Counted from the stretch's first letter, positions 12,741 through 25,360 are shown. The stretch: 64,000 nucleotides of DNA from Gordionus sp. m RMFG-2023 (GCF_954871325.1 NC_088779.1:31184729-31248728), one strand, 5' to 3'. A program made the numbers and translations. Notes: generated by a model from the letters alone, not told the origin.

Positions 12741-13604
12741 GGTCCGCTTTCATCCTATTTTACCATCACCGATCTAAAGCGAAATACGGAAAATTGATTA
12801 AAAAGAGTAGCCGCGAAGAATCGAGCATGCGCAATTCCACCTTGAAGCGCTCTAACTTGGATAAAGATGCCGCCAATAAATCAGTATAATCAATAATTTT
12901 ATTCATGTTTGATAGTTAAAGAGTGACAATGTATAAAATGGGAAAGTAAAGAAAGATTGTAATTGGTTTAGTATCATTAATTCTCCAGAAACATGGATAT
13001 AATTCTTAACCGTACGAAAAGTCGGTAGTATTAAATTAATAACATTTTCAGGTGGAAAAAAATGTAAATCTCTTATAGAAATAAAACTTTCCAAAGTCTT
13101 TTCCTAACCCTAATTCTATCATGTTCCCTGCATTTTTAATTCTATTAGCTCAAAGTTTAAGCTTATGTTAAAAGATAGTAAATAATTTATTTTTTTTCTT
13201 TATTTTTGAAAGATTCCTTAAAAAAAATGGCTATTTAAATAATTAAACATAAAATATTATATAATTATTTAAAAACTACCTAGGAATTCATTTTAAAAAT
13301 TATTTATCTAAAAAACTACCAATGAATCCTATGAAGAAATCAAAAATTAAATTGAAATTCCAGGCACATAAGGAGAGATTAAGATTGAAATTTAGGATTT
13401 ATTTGAATTTTTTTTAAAAATAAAATTAATTATAACAATTTTATTTTCAGTATATTTTTATAATTATGTTTGTTGCAGTACGACGAAGAGATATCATTGG
13501 ATAACGACAATTTTTTGAATAGTCTAGAATCATCCAATTTTCCTCACACCTATACCGGAATCCAAATGGAACCACCTTACGCACCTAAGAATTCCAAATT
13601 TTGA
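12741..13604 (+). CDS. C-terminal exons of an unknown membrane protein (partial)
   Basis: Two exons join in phase. Exon 12,741-12,883 follows a T-rich tract and AAG acceptor, is open in one frame only, and ends at TCA|GTATAA. Exon 13,479-13,604 follows TTGTTGCAG and ends in TGA. The joined peptide is about 89 residues. It starts with the end of a hydrophobic segment (Ser-Ala-Phe-Ile-Leu-Phe-Tyr), then a Lys/Arg-rich stretch, a Ser/Asn region, an acidic stretch and a Pro/Tyr-containing end. This fits the cytoplasmic tail of a membrane protein whose other exons lie upstream and were not found. Family unknown. The positive-inside charge next to the hydrophobic end supports the topology. Confidence 0.5.
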
Positions 13605-13904
13605 CAATTACTTTTGAGGAATACTTTGGTTCAAATCAGACACTTTTGAATTTAAGGAAGAAAATTATATAATATTTTATATATGTTTATTATATTTATT
13701 CGAATAAATTTTTGTAAACTTTTTAAATTTCTTATTAATTTTTTATATTTCAAAAAATTATTATATTTATTTATATATTTTGTAATCATATCAATTTTTT
13801 TTAAACATTTACCCCATCAACTCTCTATTATTTTTACAACAGTGTTATTATTTGTAACGCCATTTTCCCGATGTATATTCTCAAAATGTTACGGGTTTTT
13901 TTAT

Positions 13905-14108
13905 AGGCTATGTCCTAAACGATTTTTTAAAATTCGGAAAGTTTTAAAACTTTAGCAAATTTAAAAAAAAAATTTTTAATCTAAATTTCTATAGAATTAT
14001 ATTTTGGACATGATATTAAAATAAGCTTTATTCATTTATTTTTTCATTTTATAAAGTTTCCAAAGTTTGCGAATTTAATTTTCGATATTTTGGACACTGC
14101 TATGAGAT
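13905..14108. mobile_element. MITE with TGTCCTAAAC / ATTTTGGACA ends, copy 1
   Basis: The left end has GGCTATGTCCTAAACGATTT and the right end has ATATTTTGGACACTGC, which are partly inverted. Inner blocks with AATTCGGAAAG and AAGTTTGCGAATT also mirror each other. A second copy lies at about 17,785-18,003. No coding capacity. Confidence 0.55.
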
Positions 14109-14556
14109 TTTATATTATAGTAAATTTATTTTTATTTTGTATTTAGTATTATTTTAAATTACAAATATTAATCCGTCCCCTTTAGAACCATTGTAAGAGA
14201 TATATTAAATTATTAGAGCACTTGCAGCTAGTCATATGACCCGTCCACCATTTTTACTTTTCTATATCATTTTTTAAAAGTGTGTAATGAATAGTTATAA
14301 AAATGTTATATATATATTTTAAATTCCAAAAAAAAAACGTATTTTACTCGTGCTAATAAAAATTTTGCAAAAAGTTTTAAAGGTAATATATTTTATAAAT
14401 AATATTTGTACCGTGTATTTTAAATAATTTTATTATATTTTCTTCTTTTTTTTTTCATGCTTTGAATCATTAAAATAAACAAATAAATAAAAGTAAAAAT
14501 TTAACGTGAATTAGATTAGGGAAGGTTTTAATCGTTGATCAGTCTACGGTTATAAC

Positions 14557-14847
14557 TAGTGTTCTGCATCGGGCTTGATTTTTCGTACCCGGCCCGTGAG
14601 TCCTAAAGCCCGGCCCGAAATAGAAATAAATTATTTGTCCGTCCGGCTTGGCCTGAATTTATTTCTATATATAGAGAAATTTATTTTAATATTTTAAGAA
14701 AACATATTATCGCCTTGTTTTCTTGCGAGAATTTTTAAAATCTATCTATTTATTTGTAAGATTAAGCCCGCCCCGGTCCTACCGACCCAGTCCTAACACG
14801 GAATAAAATTTTTTTTAAAAATAGACCCAGCCTGCTGCAGGTCTCTA
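14557..14847. mobile_element. hAT-type MITE, TAGTGTTCTGC / GCAGGTCTCTA ends
   Basis: The element starts TAGTGTTCTGCATCGGG and ends CTGCAGGTCTCTA, with GGCCCG-rich blocks inside. The flanks GTTATAAC and GTTGTTAC are an imperfect 8-bp target duplication (two differences). Short TIRs starting TAG and 8-bp duplications are typical of hAT elements. Closest relative in the window is 33,018-33,192. Confidence 0.65.
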
Positions 14848-15037
14848 GTTGTTACAATGATATTTACACTCATCTGTTGAGAAATATGAATGTTTATAAG
14901 AAATTTTAAAATAAAAATAATGATCGAATTGGATACGTATGAGTTACGATGGATTGTCAGAGTCTGGAAGAGGTCATTGGGTTCTCTAAATGGAATAAAG
15001 AAAAATGGCTCTCACCATTTTTTGCCATAAGGCCTTC

Positions 15038-15890
15038 GCGCTACTTTTCCCAGTAGCGATAGCTTTAGCGCGATACTATAGCGGTAACTCGCTACTAATT
15101 TAAAAAGTAGTTTCAATTATGTATAATAAAATGCACATAAAAACTGTTAAGATATATTTATAATAAATTTCTAAAATCATGATCATTTTATTTATTTTAA
15201 TTTTTAAATTTTTATTTAAAAATCTGCATTAAAATCTAGTTTTCAAAATAATTTAAAATGTCGACGATAGAGATTGATATTGAAGATAATTTTGGTACGA
15301 TCATAGCAACATAGCAATTTCCCTGGAAGATGTTGGCAATATGGCATTTTATTTTCCTGAATTCGCGAAATTAAAGAAATATCAACACAGGGTATAAATT
15401 TCATTGTAAGATGTGCCGGAAGGTTTTATCATCAAACATGACTAGTAGCATGAACGAGGAAACATTTAAAAGTATAAATCAAACAAATTTAATTAAATGT
15501 GTAGCCCAATCTTTAATCTTTAAAATAAAATTTGAATCAAAGCTGTTGTATCTAGAATACATTTTGAGCTAAAAGTTTATATGAAAGCTTCTGGATATTA
15601 AATTTAATACTCACAGCATTGCCCGTTAGTGTTGAACGATTATTTAATCGTATCTTATACTTTCTGATCTTCCCTCTAGACTTGGAAATGACAAACATGA
15701 ATATGTTATTATTATTGAGATGCGCTAAAAAAAATATACAAATTATTATATATATTTGAAATTTTAGTCGCATATTTTTTATTTGTGGAAATAAGAGATA
15801 CGTAAAAAATATATTTTTTTTAAAAAAAATTGTAAAGTGCGCTACTTTTTTGAAAGCGGTAGGGATAGCGCGCTACTTTTAAAAGTAGCT
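15038..15890 (+). mobile_element. Internally deleted hAT element
   Basis: GCGCTACTTTT and AGTAGCG blocks lie in inverted pairs at both ends (about 15,038-15,115 and 15,838-15,890). Between them are two hAT transposase pieces on the + strand. Around 15,391-15,480 is a Cys-x-x-Cys stretch like a BED finger lacking a clear His pair. Around 15,605-15,740 is a segment like the C-terminal dimerisation region (Val-Glu-Arg-Leu-Phe followed by a Leu-rich end). The catalytic middle is absent, and stops interrupt the rest. This is what an abortive-repair deletion derivative looks like. Exact ends are uncertain. Confidence 0.5.
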
Positions 15891-15985
15891 TTTAACAAAC
15901 TGAAGAATATTCATAAATATTTGAAATTATTCCTAATTATTAAACATGTTCTTTGCGGAATTTTTTATTTTAAAAAGTTTTTTTC

Positions 15986-16097
15986 CACATCTAAAAATCG
16001 ATTTTTAATCTATTTTTGAAAATATTTTCGAATATTCGATATATTAATTATTCGATTATATTTTCAAAAATAGATTAAAAATCGATTTTTAGATGTG
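15986..16097. repeat. Perfect 40-bp inverted repeat with 32-nt spacer
   Basis: Bases 15,986-16,025 are the exact reverse complement of 16,058-16,097. The spacer is AT-rich. Zero mismatches over 40 bp indicate a recent origin or active homogenisation. The flank continues with several ATTCG blocks. Any transcript would form a long hairpin. Confidence 0.95.
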
Positions 16098-16149
16098 AAT
16101 TATTCGGTTCGAAAATACGAATTGAATACGAATAATATATTAGATATTT

Positions 16150-16205
16150 TGGTGGTATAGCATTGCGCATACAGATCTGGGTCCTGGGGTCACACTCGGA
16201 AAGAC
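16150..16205 (+). repeat. tRNA-derived SINE head, degenerate
   Basis: Contains TATAGCATTGCGCAT, a weak A-box-like region, and CAGATCTGGGTCCTGGG, a B-box-like region. The order and the CACAGATCTGGGT string match a better copy at 29,364-29,444. The B box lacks the usual GTTCGA core. Confidence 0.35.
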
Positions 16206-16604
16206 ACTTCCTCTGACTTGGTCAGATCCAGACTTTGTTTTTAAATTATTTTATTTTTCTACTATCTTTATTATTTTTATGAATAACCATAAAATTGTTT
16301 CTTATAATTCAGTGCTCATGAAAAAAAATTATAGTATAAACATTTTCAAAGAATATTAAAAATCTCCAATTTTATCTCCAAAACTTAAAGCTTTTTTTCT
16401 TCTTTACTCAATTCTAAACTAATGACTTTGCAGAAGAAGCCTAATTTATAATTCTTTTGTTATTATATTAATAATAATATTTTAAAAAAATGTAAGGGCT
16501 AAGCCAAATTCAATCAATTTTAGAGGAATTGTTTAATAGTGAATATTAAAAACTTTATACATTATCCAAGTAATTAAAGAAAATAGCGTGGACCTAGAGA
16601 ATAA

Positions 16605-16785
16605 TAGTGTTAAAGGGCCAGATTTTTAAAAACGACTAACCCAATATTTTAGCGAACATTATTACGCAAACCTGCTGCCCATAGCAGATAGAAAGGTTTG
16701 AAGATTTACTAACGAGATCATGCTTGTGCAATATTTTTGGCGAAAATATTTGGTTAGCCATTTTTAAGAATCGAATGACTTGAGA
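16605..16785. mobile_element. Worn copy of the TAGTGTTGTTAAA hAT-type MITE
   Basis: Starts near GTGTTAAAGGGCCAGATTTT and ends with a degraded inverted counterpart, with the family's inner AATATTTTAGCGAA and TTACGCAAACCTG blocks between. See 28,377-28,599 for a clean copy. Confidence 0.45.
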
Positions 16786-16799
16786 TCAACCGCAGGAAG

Positions 16800-17060
16800 C
16801 AATCGATAATTATATTCCGGTGTGCGATACGCACAAAGGAATCGATAGATCAATGATTATTTATACTCTGATGTGAGATCGAACATACGAAGGAATTGAT
16901 AAATTACTCCGATGAGAGATCAATCACTATTGATACTCTGAGAGATCAATTATACATGTTATTCCGATGAGAGATCAATCACAGTAACTCAAGGAAATCT
17001 ATATTGGTGCTCTGTTGAAAGATAAATCGCTCGAATAAGCAAAAGATATTGATGCTCTGT
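16800..17060. repeat. Degenerate tandem repeat around GAGAGATCAAT
   Basis: GATGAGAGATCAATCAC or close variants recur at least four times, mixed with GATACTCTG and ATTCCGATG blocks, at irregular spacing of about 35-60 bp. No coding sense across the array. Old and heavily diverged. Confidence 0.5.
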
Positions 17061-20000
17061 TTAGGAAAATTACCAGATTATCAAAAAATATCAAATAATT
17101 ATCAAATTTCGTTTGTTAAGGTATATTTTAATAAAATTGAATTATTTAGGTCATTATTTTTTTTAAAAAAGTCCATAATTGATTTATTACTATCTTTATT
17201 GTCACGTATTGGATATTTAGGTTATCTTAAACATTTAATTCGAAATGACATTTTAATTTATGACTTTGATCTTTATATTATGAATGAGGCCTTTCAATTA
17301 CTTTTTACACTTTATTTGGGTATATTGTTTTAAGCATGTTGTTTTACCTTTGGATTGTATTTTTAATTAACTTTTGTTATTTTGCCTTATTTCACATTAT
17401 ATATATTTTTTGATTTCGCTAAAATAGATTTCAAAAAGATTTGACCGTTTTTACTGTTGCCTTGTCACCATGTTAGTATGATGAGGCAGATATTATATAA
17501 AGTTCGCGATATCTTTTGGTTAATGATGCTTATTGCTTATGCATTTTGGTTTCCGACATTTTTTTCCTCCATTTTCACAATAGGAAATATATATATGGAT
17601 AAATTTATACATAAAATATTAGAAAGTTTATCGTACATAATTAATATACACATCATGCATTATAAAACATATAATAAAATATCCATATATATAATCATTA
17701 GTAACTGACAAATATAACACATAATATGTAAATAAAATATTACTATAAATTACTCCTTTACTACAAATGCCACTGAATTTTATTGCCTTTAAGACTGTGT
17801 CCTAAACCATTTTTAATTCGTAAAATTTTAAAATTTTAGCAAATTTAAAAATCCTAATGAAATCTTATGTAAAATTTTAAGAATATATATAATTTTCTAG
17901 AATTATGTTTTGGACATGTGTTTGTATTTAAAATAGTTTATTAATTCGTTTTCATTAAATTTTAAAAAGTTTACTATTTAATTTTTCTATATTTTGGTCG
18001 TAGCTTAATAATATAATGTTAATATAATAAAATCTTTTTTATAATAATACTCTATTAGATTACAATAAAAATGATAATATCATTGGAAATAATAAAAAAT
18101 TCTACTAAATAAAATATAACTATTTTATAAAACTTTAAGGTCATATGGTTTAGAATAATAACAATAAATGGTTCTGACAAAAACGATACTCATTGAATGA
18201 TCTACTATGCTTGTGATAAGCTGCAGAGTCGTCACTAGCCTATGCTAACATTATCAATGGTACATTTGGTATAAAAAAATCAAAATCTTGAGAGGGGCTC
18301 AAGTCCCTTCCCCCTCTTGACGCTACTGATATGCGTAAACTATTCAACTTTCAATTAATATAATATTTGTAAACATAGCGAGCTAAAACATAGCCCATCT
18401 GCTTATTATTTGCTAACATATAATCATTGAAAACTATTTGTGTGATCTTTTTAATTTACCATTGTTGAGGAAATGTAGAAATATTTATATGCTGCAGATT
18501 ATTCATTATTATTTATATGAAATTATTCTGTATATGGAACATATTTATAATTGACTACTCATCAATTAACTTATATATAATATTATTTAAATAATCATGT
18601 CATGATAATTATAAATATAAATTGTAATTAGCAAATATAAATATATAATGGCGTTAATTATACATTTAAATGTTACACGAGGATATTTATAATAACATAT
18701 GTGATCAACCTTCAATTCAAAAATATTCGAATTTTTAGGTAAAACAATTGTTTAATTAGGTGTATAAATAAATTTATGATAGCAATAAAATCAGGCATAT
18801 TAAAAAACATTACACTTTCTATATTATATATTTAGGCCGGATAATATAATAATTATAAATCTAAGAATGATGAATGCCTTATTCTTATTTTTATTAATCT
18901 GTAGTCACTATCATTTTACCTAAATACATTTTTATATGCTCTAAATCCATATAAATCTTAACCCATCCAAATTTATTCCAAACAAAATCACAATATCTTA
19001 ATGAGTTCTTTCTAAGCAACTCGATTAACATTAAGTAACTGACAGGGTGTTGTTATTTATTGTGTAGTATTAAAATAAAAAATAATATTTTCAATTTTAA
19101 GAACAAAAAGATAAATTTGTTATAAAAAAATTCTTAAAAATGCTACGATATTATAAACAAAGATATGATTGTTAGAGCAAAAAGACCTGCAATTGAATAC
19201 CTATGTTTTATTTCATTTGTATGATGACTCATTTTCCATTAAAAAAAATTATTTGAATATTAGGAACATGAAATATTCTTATTTTATATTTTCCTCCCTG
19301 CAATATTCCTTTTACTTAATCCAAATGGTTATACTTTTCAAATTCTAGAATTTTAACATTTTTTAGGACTTTCATATACTGGCAAACTTAAATATTGAGA
19401 CTTTTGATGATTAATTGTGAATAAAATACTAGTTATAAAATTAGGTGTAATGCTTATACAAAAGTTGCTCCTATAGGCAGCAAAGATATTTGAATTAAAA
19501 AGAAGAACTTATTAAGAATTCATATAAATAACTGACTATTGTTGCTTCCATATCCTCCCTTATTGTCAGATTTCCAAAAAAAAGTAACTGATAATAAAAA
19601 TATTTAAATCTTACATTACTTCCATTTTTTTATTACTTTATACACTTATTTTCATTTATTTTTGTCATTAAATTGGATTATGCTTTTTATTAATATACAC
19701 TATATAATATTATATAATATGATTTGGCAAATAATTCTAAGTAATCAATAATTTTTACACATTATCTTTATTCTTCTATCGCTTTAGAATATCTATTTCC
19801 CTAGAACATATATCATTTTAAATATACTTTAAAAAAACGACTTGGGCCATTTCCAAACATGTCATGGTGATAGGATAGAAACTTGTTTAGAAAACCACTT
19901 TGATAAAAAAAATGACCTGACTGGAAATAGCCTTCCGTTATAACTGAACACGTTGCGTTGAGCACTCTTTTGCCCTCGCTTCTGTGTAACACTATTAATT

Positions 20001-21354
20001 ACTGGTGTATAACATTTACTAGAATTTTACCTAAATATCGCCCAATGTCCTAAAGAGTTGAACCTCGTGGAATTGAGAAACTTTATTTTTTTTTACTTAC
20101 GATGCCTTGCGGTGAAGTCAACTTCCTTTTCCGGGTTAATTTATTCCTCCCCGCTCCCCTGTCCCCAGCAACTTTTATAAAAAAAAACAGAGCTTTTTAA
20201 AGAGTGATTCTAAAATGAAATTTTTATAAATTATTAATTAAGTTTAAAAAAATGGAATAAAATGATAGGAAAATGTTACATCATCTGCCAAGGTCATGAA
20301 AAATAAAACCGCACATTAAACTTGTCGATATAAAAATTGATAAAGTGTCAATCATCAGATTTTTATCAAGCCAAACACCCTTCCTACATTTTTGAAAATA
20401 AGATTTTTTGGGGGTATTCTCAAATATAACATGTCCAAAAACATGAATAATAAATGGGAAGAAGAAAAATTAAAATAAACTTGTTTTGATAGAAAGAAAG
20501 AAAGGAAAGAAAGAAAGAAATATTTTTATTTAATTTATCGGTTATCTTCAATCACTTTAAACAATTTTATCTTTCAAAATTTAGATATTTTTTTCTAAAA
20601 ATAATATATTTTTTAATTGATTAATTTTTCTATTTTTTATTGATTAAAAAAATAAAATAATTTTTTAAATTAATAATGAACCAATAATAAATTATTTATA
20701 AAAATTTATTTTTTTTACCCACAAACTTAATTAACTTAAGGATTCTCATCGACCTTGATCTTGATAATCCTATGGGTTTATTCTTCTTTTTTTTAAGGTT
20801 GTCCTAAATAAAAAAATTAAATCTCGAAAATTACGCTAATTCAAACGGAAAAAAAACTAATAAGCCATTTTTAATGCAAAATTAAAATTATTGGCCTAAA
20901 AGATTCTTCTTTTTTTTCCTAATTCCCTAATGTTTTTTTGATTTTTTAAATTATGTTTACGAATTGTGGAAATATTTTAAAATTTTGTTAATAATTTGTT
21001 GAAATAATTTACGAGAAAAATATAATATGAAATATAGAATTTAACGAATTATTCTACGTCAAACATTTTTGAATATAAATGGATAATTTTGCGATAACTT
21101 TTGAAGATTAAATAGAAGATTCTGGAACATGTTTACTATATCTCTATAAGCTCACGAAAGTTATGCAACAGCCTTAAAGAAAGGTTATAATTTAGTCCCG
21201 ATAAATTAGCCAGGTTGATAATGTTTCCCTGTCACATTTGGGCGTTACCAAAGGTGAATTATAAATGAAGGAATATATCCTAATATAAAGATGGACTCCT
21301 TCTAAATTATCGTTAACAATTTTTAAATTTAATTAATTCAAAACCAGACATTTC
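17061..21354. other. Long AT-rich stretch, mostly featureless
   Basis: The open frames at 17,049-17,333 and 17,457-17,708 are A/T-driven and match no family I know. At 17,785-18,003 lies a second copy of the TGTCCTAAAC MITE, and at 20,491-20,520 a short (GAAA)n array. Around 19,880-20,170 a few short minus-strand blocks have good splice sites (see findings). Otherwise I see nothing. Confidence 0.5.
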
Positions 21355-21701
<347 letters not shown>

Positions 21702-22039
21702 AACGTTTGCAAACGGATTATCATTTTTTTATATATATTTTATCTCGATTCTTTCTTAATTATAATTTTATATAGAATTGTTTGTTTTTTTTTGGGGGGG
21801 GGGGGGTTATATTAAATATCATATCCTATTTTTTTAGGGTGGATATAATTTTTATTTCTTGAATCTGATAAAAAATAAAAAAGCAATTATAAAAAAACCA
21901 TAATTTATATTTATATATACATTTTTTTTTTAAAAAAATGACAGTAGCATACAAATTGAAGCCTTTCCTATTTTATTTTAAATGATGCTGTTGTGACTTA
22001 GAAAATATTATTAAAAAAATTTGTAAACTAAATTTGAAG

Positions 22040-22213
22040 TAGTGTTGTTAAAACGGCTAACGCGAGATTTCATTCAGAAAAATATTACGCCAGCCTGAAG
22101 ATTTTTTCTCATAGAAGGAACACGGGTCTAAGGACATATATCATCGAAATCTCCAAACTTGGGCACTATTTTTTTCTGGCTAGAATACTGAGTTATCCGT
22201 TTTAACAACACTA
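22040..22213. mobile_element. hAT-type MITE, TAGTGTTGTTAAA family
   Basis: 174 bp from TAGTGTTGTTAAAACGGC to CCGTTTTAACAACACTA. The flanks ATTTGAAG and ATCTTAAG are an imperfect 8-bp duplication. Inner blocks match the other family members. Confidence 0.75.
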
Positions 22214-22329
22214 ATCTTAAGAATCAAAATAATAAATAAAAAAACATATATTTTTTAAAAAAATATATATATAATTGTAATGGGAAATATAGTTTTGATC
22301 GGCAAATTTCGTTGGATATTCGATAAATT

Positions 22330-23110
22330 TATCAGAGACCTGCGGCCCGGTCCTAAGCCTGGCCCGGGTACAGGGCCTAAAATTCAAGAGATGGTAGCTG
22401 AATGGTGAATAAGCATTTTAATAATATACCCTTTAAAGCCGTATTGTTCAACGGCTCTAGTTTTTTTTTAAGAGGAGCTGACCCGATCTTTTGGCCGAAA
22501 AAAGTATTAACGCCAAGCCCTCCAAATTTTGTTGACAGATGGGATCGAATTATTCTGCCAGCCGAGAGCCGAATTCTCCACGCTCGCGTTGGTATTTTTT
22601 GGGGCCAAAATAAATCGCTAACCGTTTAACAACAGCTGGCCCGCATTTTAAATGCTTGATTTGTATAAATCAATTTTAAAAAAATCGAAATACACCCCCC
22701 CCCCCTTTCTCCATTTTGAAATATTTTTTTTAATCCGTAACCGAGAATTTTTTTTTACTCTTTTAGGGTACGGCATTTATATTTTTTTTTAAATTCGGCT
22801 ATTTTAAATAATTTTCCTATATTTTGTTTATTAAAAACAAAACAGGAAATTAAAAATATGAGTATTTAATAAAGGAATATTATATAATTCATTAATTTTT
22901 TTAAAATTATACCATTTTAGGGTACGGTTCCTAGTTCCGATATTTAGTGTTAGGTCTGCATCTATGATAAGAGTTTAAAAAAAACGATAAATCTTAAAAA
23001 TAAATAATTTACTTCGAAATATCATTTTTTTTCACCCATATCCATGTCGGCCGGCCGGGTTTGGTATCCGTTCCTAAATTTTGTTTACCCGGCCGGGTTG
23101 AGTATTGGAT
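22330..23110. other. Cluster of worn GGCCCGG-rich MITE pieces
   Basis: At 22,335-22,385 is the end AGAGACCTGCGGCCCGG, at about 22,435-22,640 a worn TTGTTAAACGG-type MITE, and at about 23,040-23,110 a GGCCGGCCGGG block pair. The small open frame at 22,402-22,629 crosses these and is not a gene. Confidence 0.4.
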
Positions 23111-23615
23111 TATATTGTTTAAGAAAAATGCATTTATTAGCTAGATTTAAAATTCAATATAAAAAAATATATATATTTATATAAAACTGATTATATATAT
23201 CTCTTCCAATTAACAAATATTTCGACAATATTTTAATATTTTTATTCATCTAACAAATTTTATTTTAGTGTGGTTTATAAACTTTGTTTGATTTGTATAA
23301 ATCCACCTTCATAAAACTAATTTAAAATCAATAATTAGCTATTTAACAATAGCTTTTATAATACAAAATATACATGAATTTTTATATTCAAAAAATATTT
23401 TGAAAAATGATACATTTATTTTATTACTATAAAAATTTATTAAATACAAACAAATTAGCTATTGATTTTATTCGAATTTATTTTGAATAATTCTGAAAAT
23501 TTAAGGAATGGTAATTTTAAGTAATTAGTTTCGCCACTGTCTTAAACCTAATTTTAAAATCAATAATTAGCTATTATACTGCCAGGTCACTTATTTAACA
23601 TTTAGCTTTTACCTT

Positions 23616-23671
23616 GAAAGAAAGAAAGAAAGAAAGAAAGAAAGAAGAAAGAAAAGAAAGAAAGAAAGAAA
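23616..23671. repeat. (GAAA)n microsatellite
   Basis: About 13 GAAA units with one interruption. Confidence 0.9.
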
Positions 23672-24227
23672 ATATACATGTTAGCGGTAATGTGTTATTT
23701 GAGAGCGTTTTTTTTTAAACCCGTCTTATGAATCTTAGATATTTTTTTATTAAATAGTCATTTTATAATTTAGATGGGAAAATTAATATAAATTTTTATT
23801 AAGTGTTCAAACGTTTACGATAATTTTAGCCGAAATTCTTAGGGGTAGGCATTCCAAAACATGATTGAATCCATTTCCGGTAAAATTCCGACTTTTAAAT
23901 TTTAAAAAAAAAACGCGCCAATAGATTTTTTGTTGAAAAAAAATGATTTGAAAATAAATATATTTTTTTATTATTTTAAAAATTCTTTTTTAAATACAAC
24001 AATTAACTATTGATTATTACAATTCATTTTGAATGATTTTGAAATTTCATTTTTTTGCTATAATCCAATCAAATTTTCGCAAGTTTATATTTATTATTTC
24101 CCATTCATTTCCTATAAAAAAAAATTTCTATTCATGAATTATCTTCAAAAAAAAAACTAAATTCAATCCTATTATATTATTAATTTTGCAAAAATACAAA
24201 GTTAACAATGAACTTATCTATTAAGCC

Positions 24228-24310
24228 TTTCTTTCTTTTTTTCTTTCTTTCTTTCTTTCTTTTCTTTCTTTCTTTCTTTTCTTTCTTTTCTTTCTTTCTT
24301 TCTTTCTTTC
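24228..24310. repeat. (TTTC)n microsatellite, interrupted
   Basis: About 80 bp of TTTC units with several single-T expansions. Confidence 0.9.
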
Positions 24311-25279
24311 AACGATGAGTTTTGGTCATAACGAGGTATATGATTGGCTTGTGAAGGGGGGGGGGGTAGTAATTAAGCGTAGAATAATTTGGTTTATCTC
24401 TTTACAAATATTAAGTTTTTGGTTGGTAATAAACTATAGTTGTACAGTTACTTTTGAAAAACTGGTAACATTTTTTTTTGAAATGTAACGACAAAAGTAA
24501 CTGGGTAATTTTTTTTATCAAACTTTTAAATCACTTTTGTTTAAGCCCGTTGTTTTTAAAAAAATTTAAAAACCTAATGTCACCGGAATCCAATTTCAGC
24601 ATGCTTAGAATGCTTACCCTAGAAATTTTAAGCATTTTTCTCTTTTTATCTTTTGACTCATTTCTAGTTTATATTGAAAAATATTTTGGGAAATACTAAT
24701 ATAAATTTCTAGTAAATTCAAAATATCACGGAAGTAGGTTTATGAACAAGCTGGAATATCTGAATAAATTCAGATTTTTTTTATAAAATTTTAAAATGGT
24801 GTTTACTTTGATTAAAATTTTAATATTTAAAGTAACTTGCAAAGTAACTGTAAAACGAACTACAAAACTTGTATATTTACAATTAGTTTTACTTTAGTAT
24901 CGTCTGAGTCTTTATTTTTAGGTTAACGTTTTGCTAGTTTATTTCAAACTAAAACAATTTTTATCTTTTTTTTTGTTGAAAAGAAACCCTGTACCAATTT
25001 ACCCCGGAACAAAATTCCCCGGATTCTCTCATTTGGCAATTTCTTTTTTTTTCTAGGATTCACTGTCCTATATTAGATTTTTTTTATAATTTATTTTTTC
25101 TTTTAATCAGCTGATAACTAACTTACTTTTTAAAAAAAATTTATTTATTGAGGGAATAGCATTCATATATCGATTATTTTTTTTATAAAAATTCATAAAC
25201 CTATGCAAAATAACTATTTTTATGAAACTGCGGTTATAACCCTTATTTTAAGGTTTCTAAGCAATCTAAATCGCTTAAC

Positions 25280-25308
25280 TCAGGGTTAGCGCCGCGCGCT
25301 AACCCTGA
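25280..25308. promoter_or_regulatory. Perfect 13-bp GC-containing hairpin upstream of TMCC
   Basis: Arms 25,280-25,292 and 25,296-25,308 are exact reverse complements with a 3-base CGC loop. The GCGC-CGC-GCGC centre stands out in DNA this AT-rich. It lies about 590 bases before the TMCC start codon. A palindromic binding site or an RNA hairpin are both possible; no function is shown. Confidence 0.5.
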
Positions 25309-25331
25309 ATTCCTTATAGTTTTTCTGAAAT

Positions 25332-25360
25332 TATATAAAAACCCTTTTTTGTCACGTGAC
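25332..25360 (+). promoter_or_regulatory. Candidate TMCC promoter: TATATAAA and GTCACGTGAC
   Basis: A TATATAAA box (25,333-25,340) is followed at 25,351-25,360 by the 10-bp palindrome GTCACGTGAC, an extended E-box of the kind bound by bHLH-zip factors such as MITF/TFE or USF. If transcription starts here the 5' UTR would be about 530 nt. The E-box is the stronger part; the TATA match is easily fortuitous. Confidence 0.3.

Larger units (their letters stand above)
23111..25260. other. AT-rich stretch with MITE arms and microsatellites
   Basis: Holds single arms of the TAACCGGAAATG foldback family at about 23,840-23,900 and 24,575-24,720, the (GAAA)n array above and a (TTTC)n array at 24,228-24,310. 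No gene is recognised. Confidence 0.5.

Noticed and set aside
17049-17708. Two Leu/Ile/Tyr/Phe-rich open frames
   Set aside because: Composition is what AT-rich DNA gives; no motif, splice context or family resemblance.
25280-25292. Telomere-like GGGTTAG string
   Set aside because: Only one unit occurs, as part of a hairpin arm; not a telomeric array.
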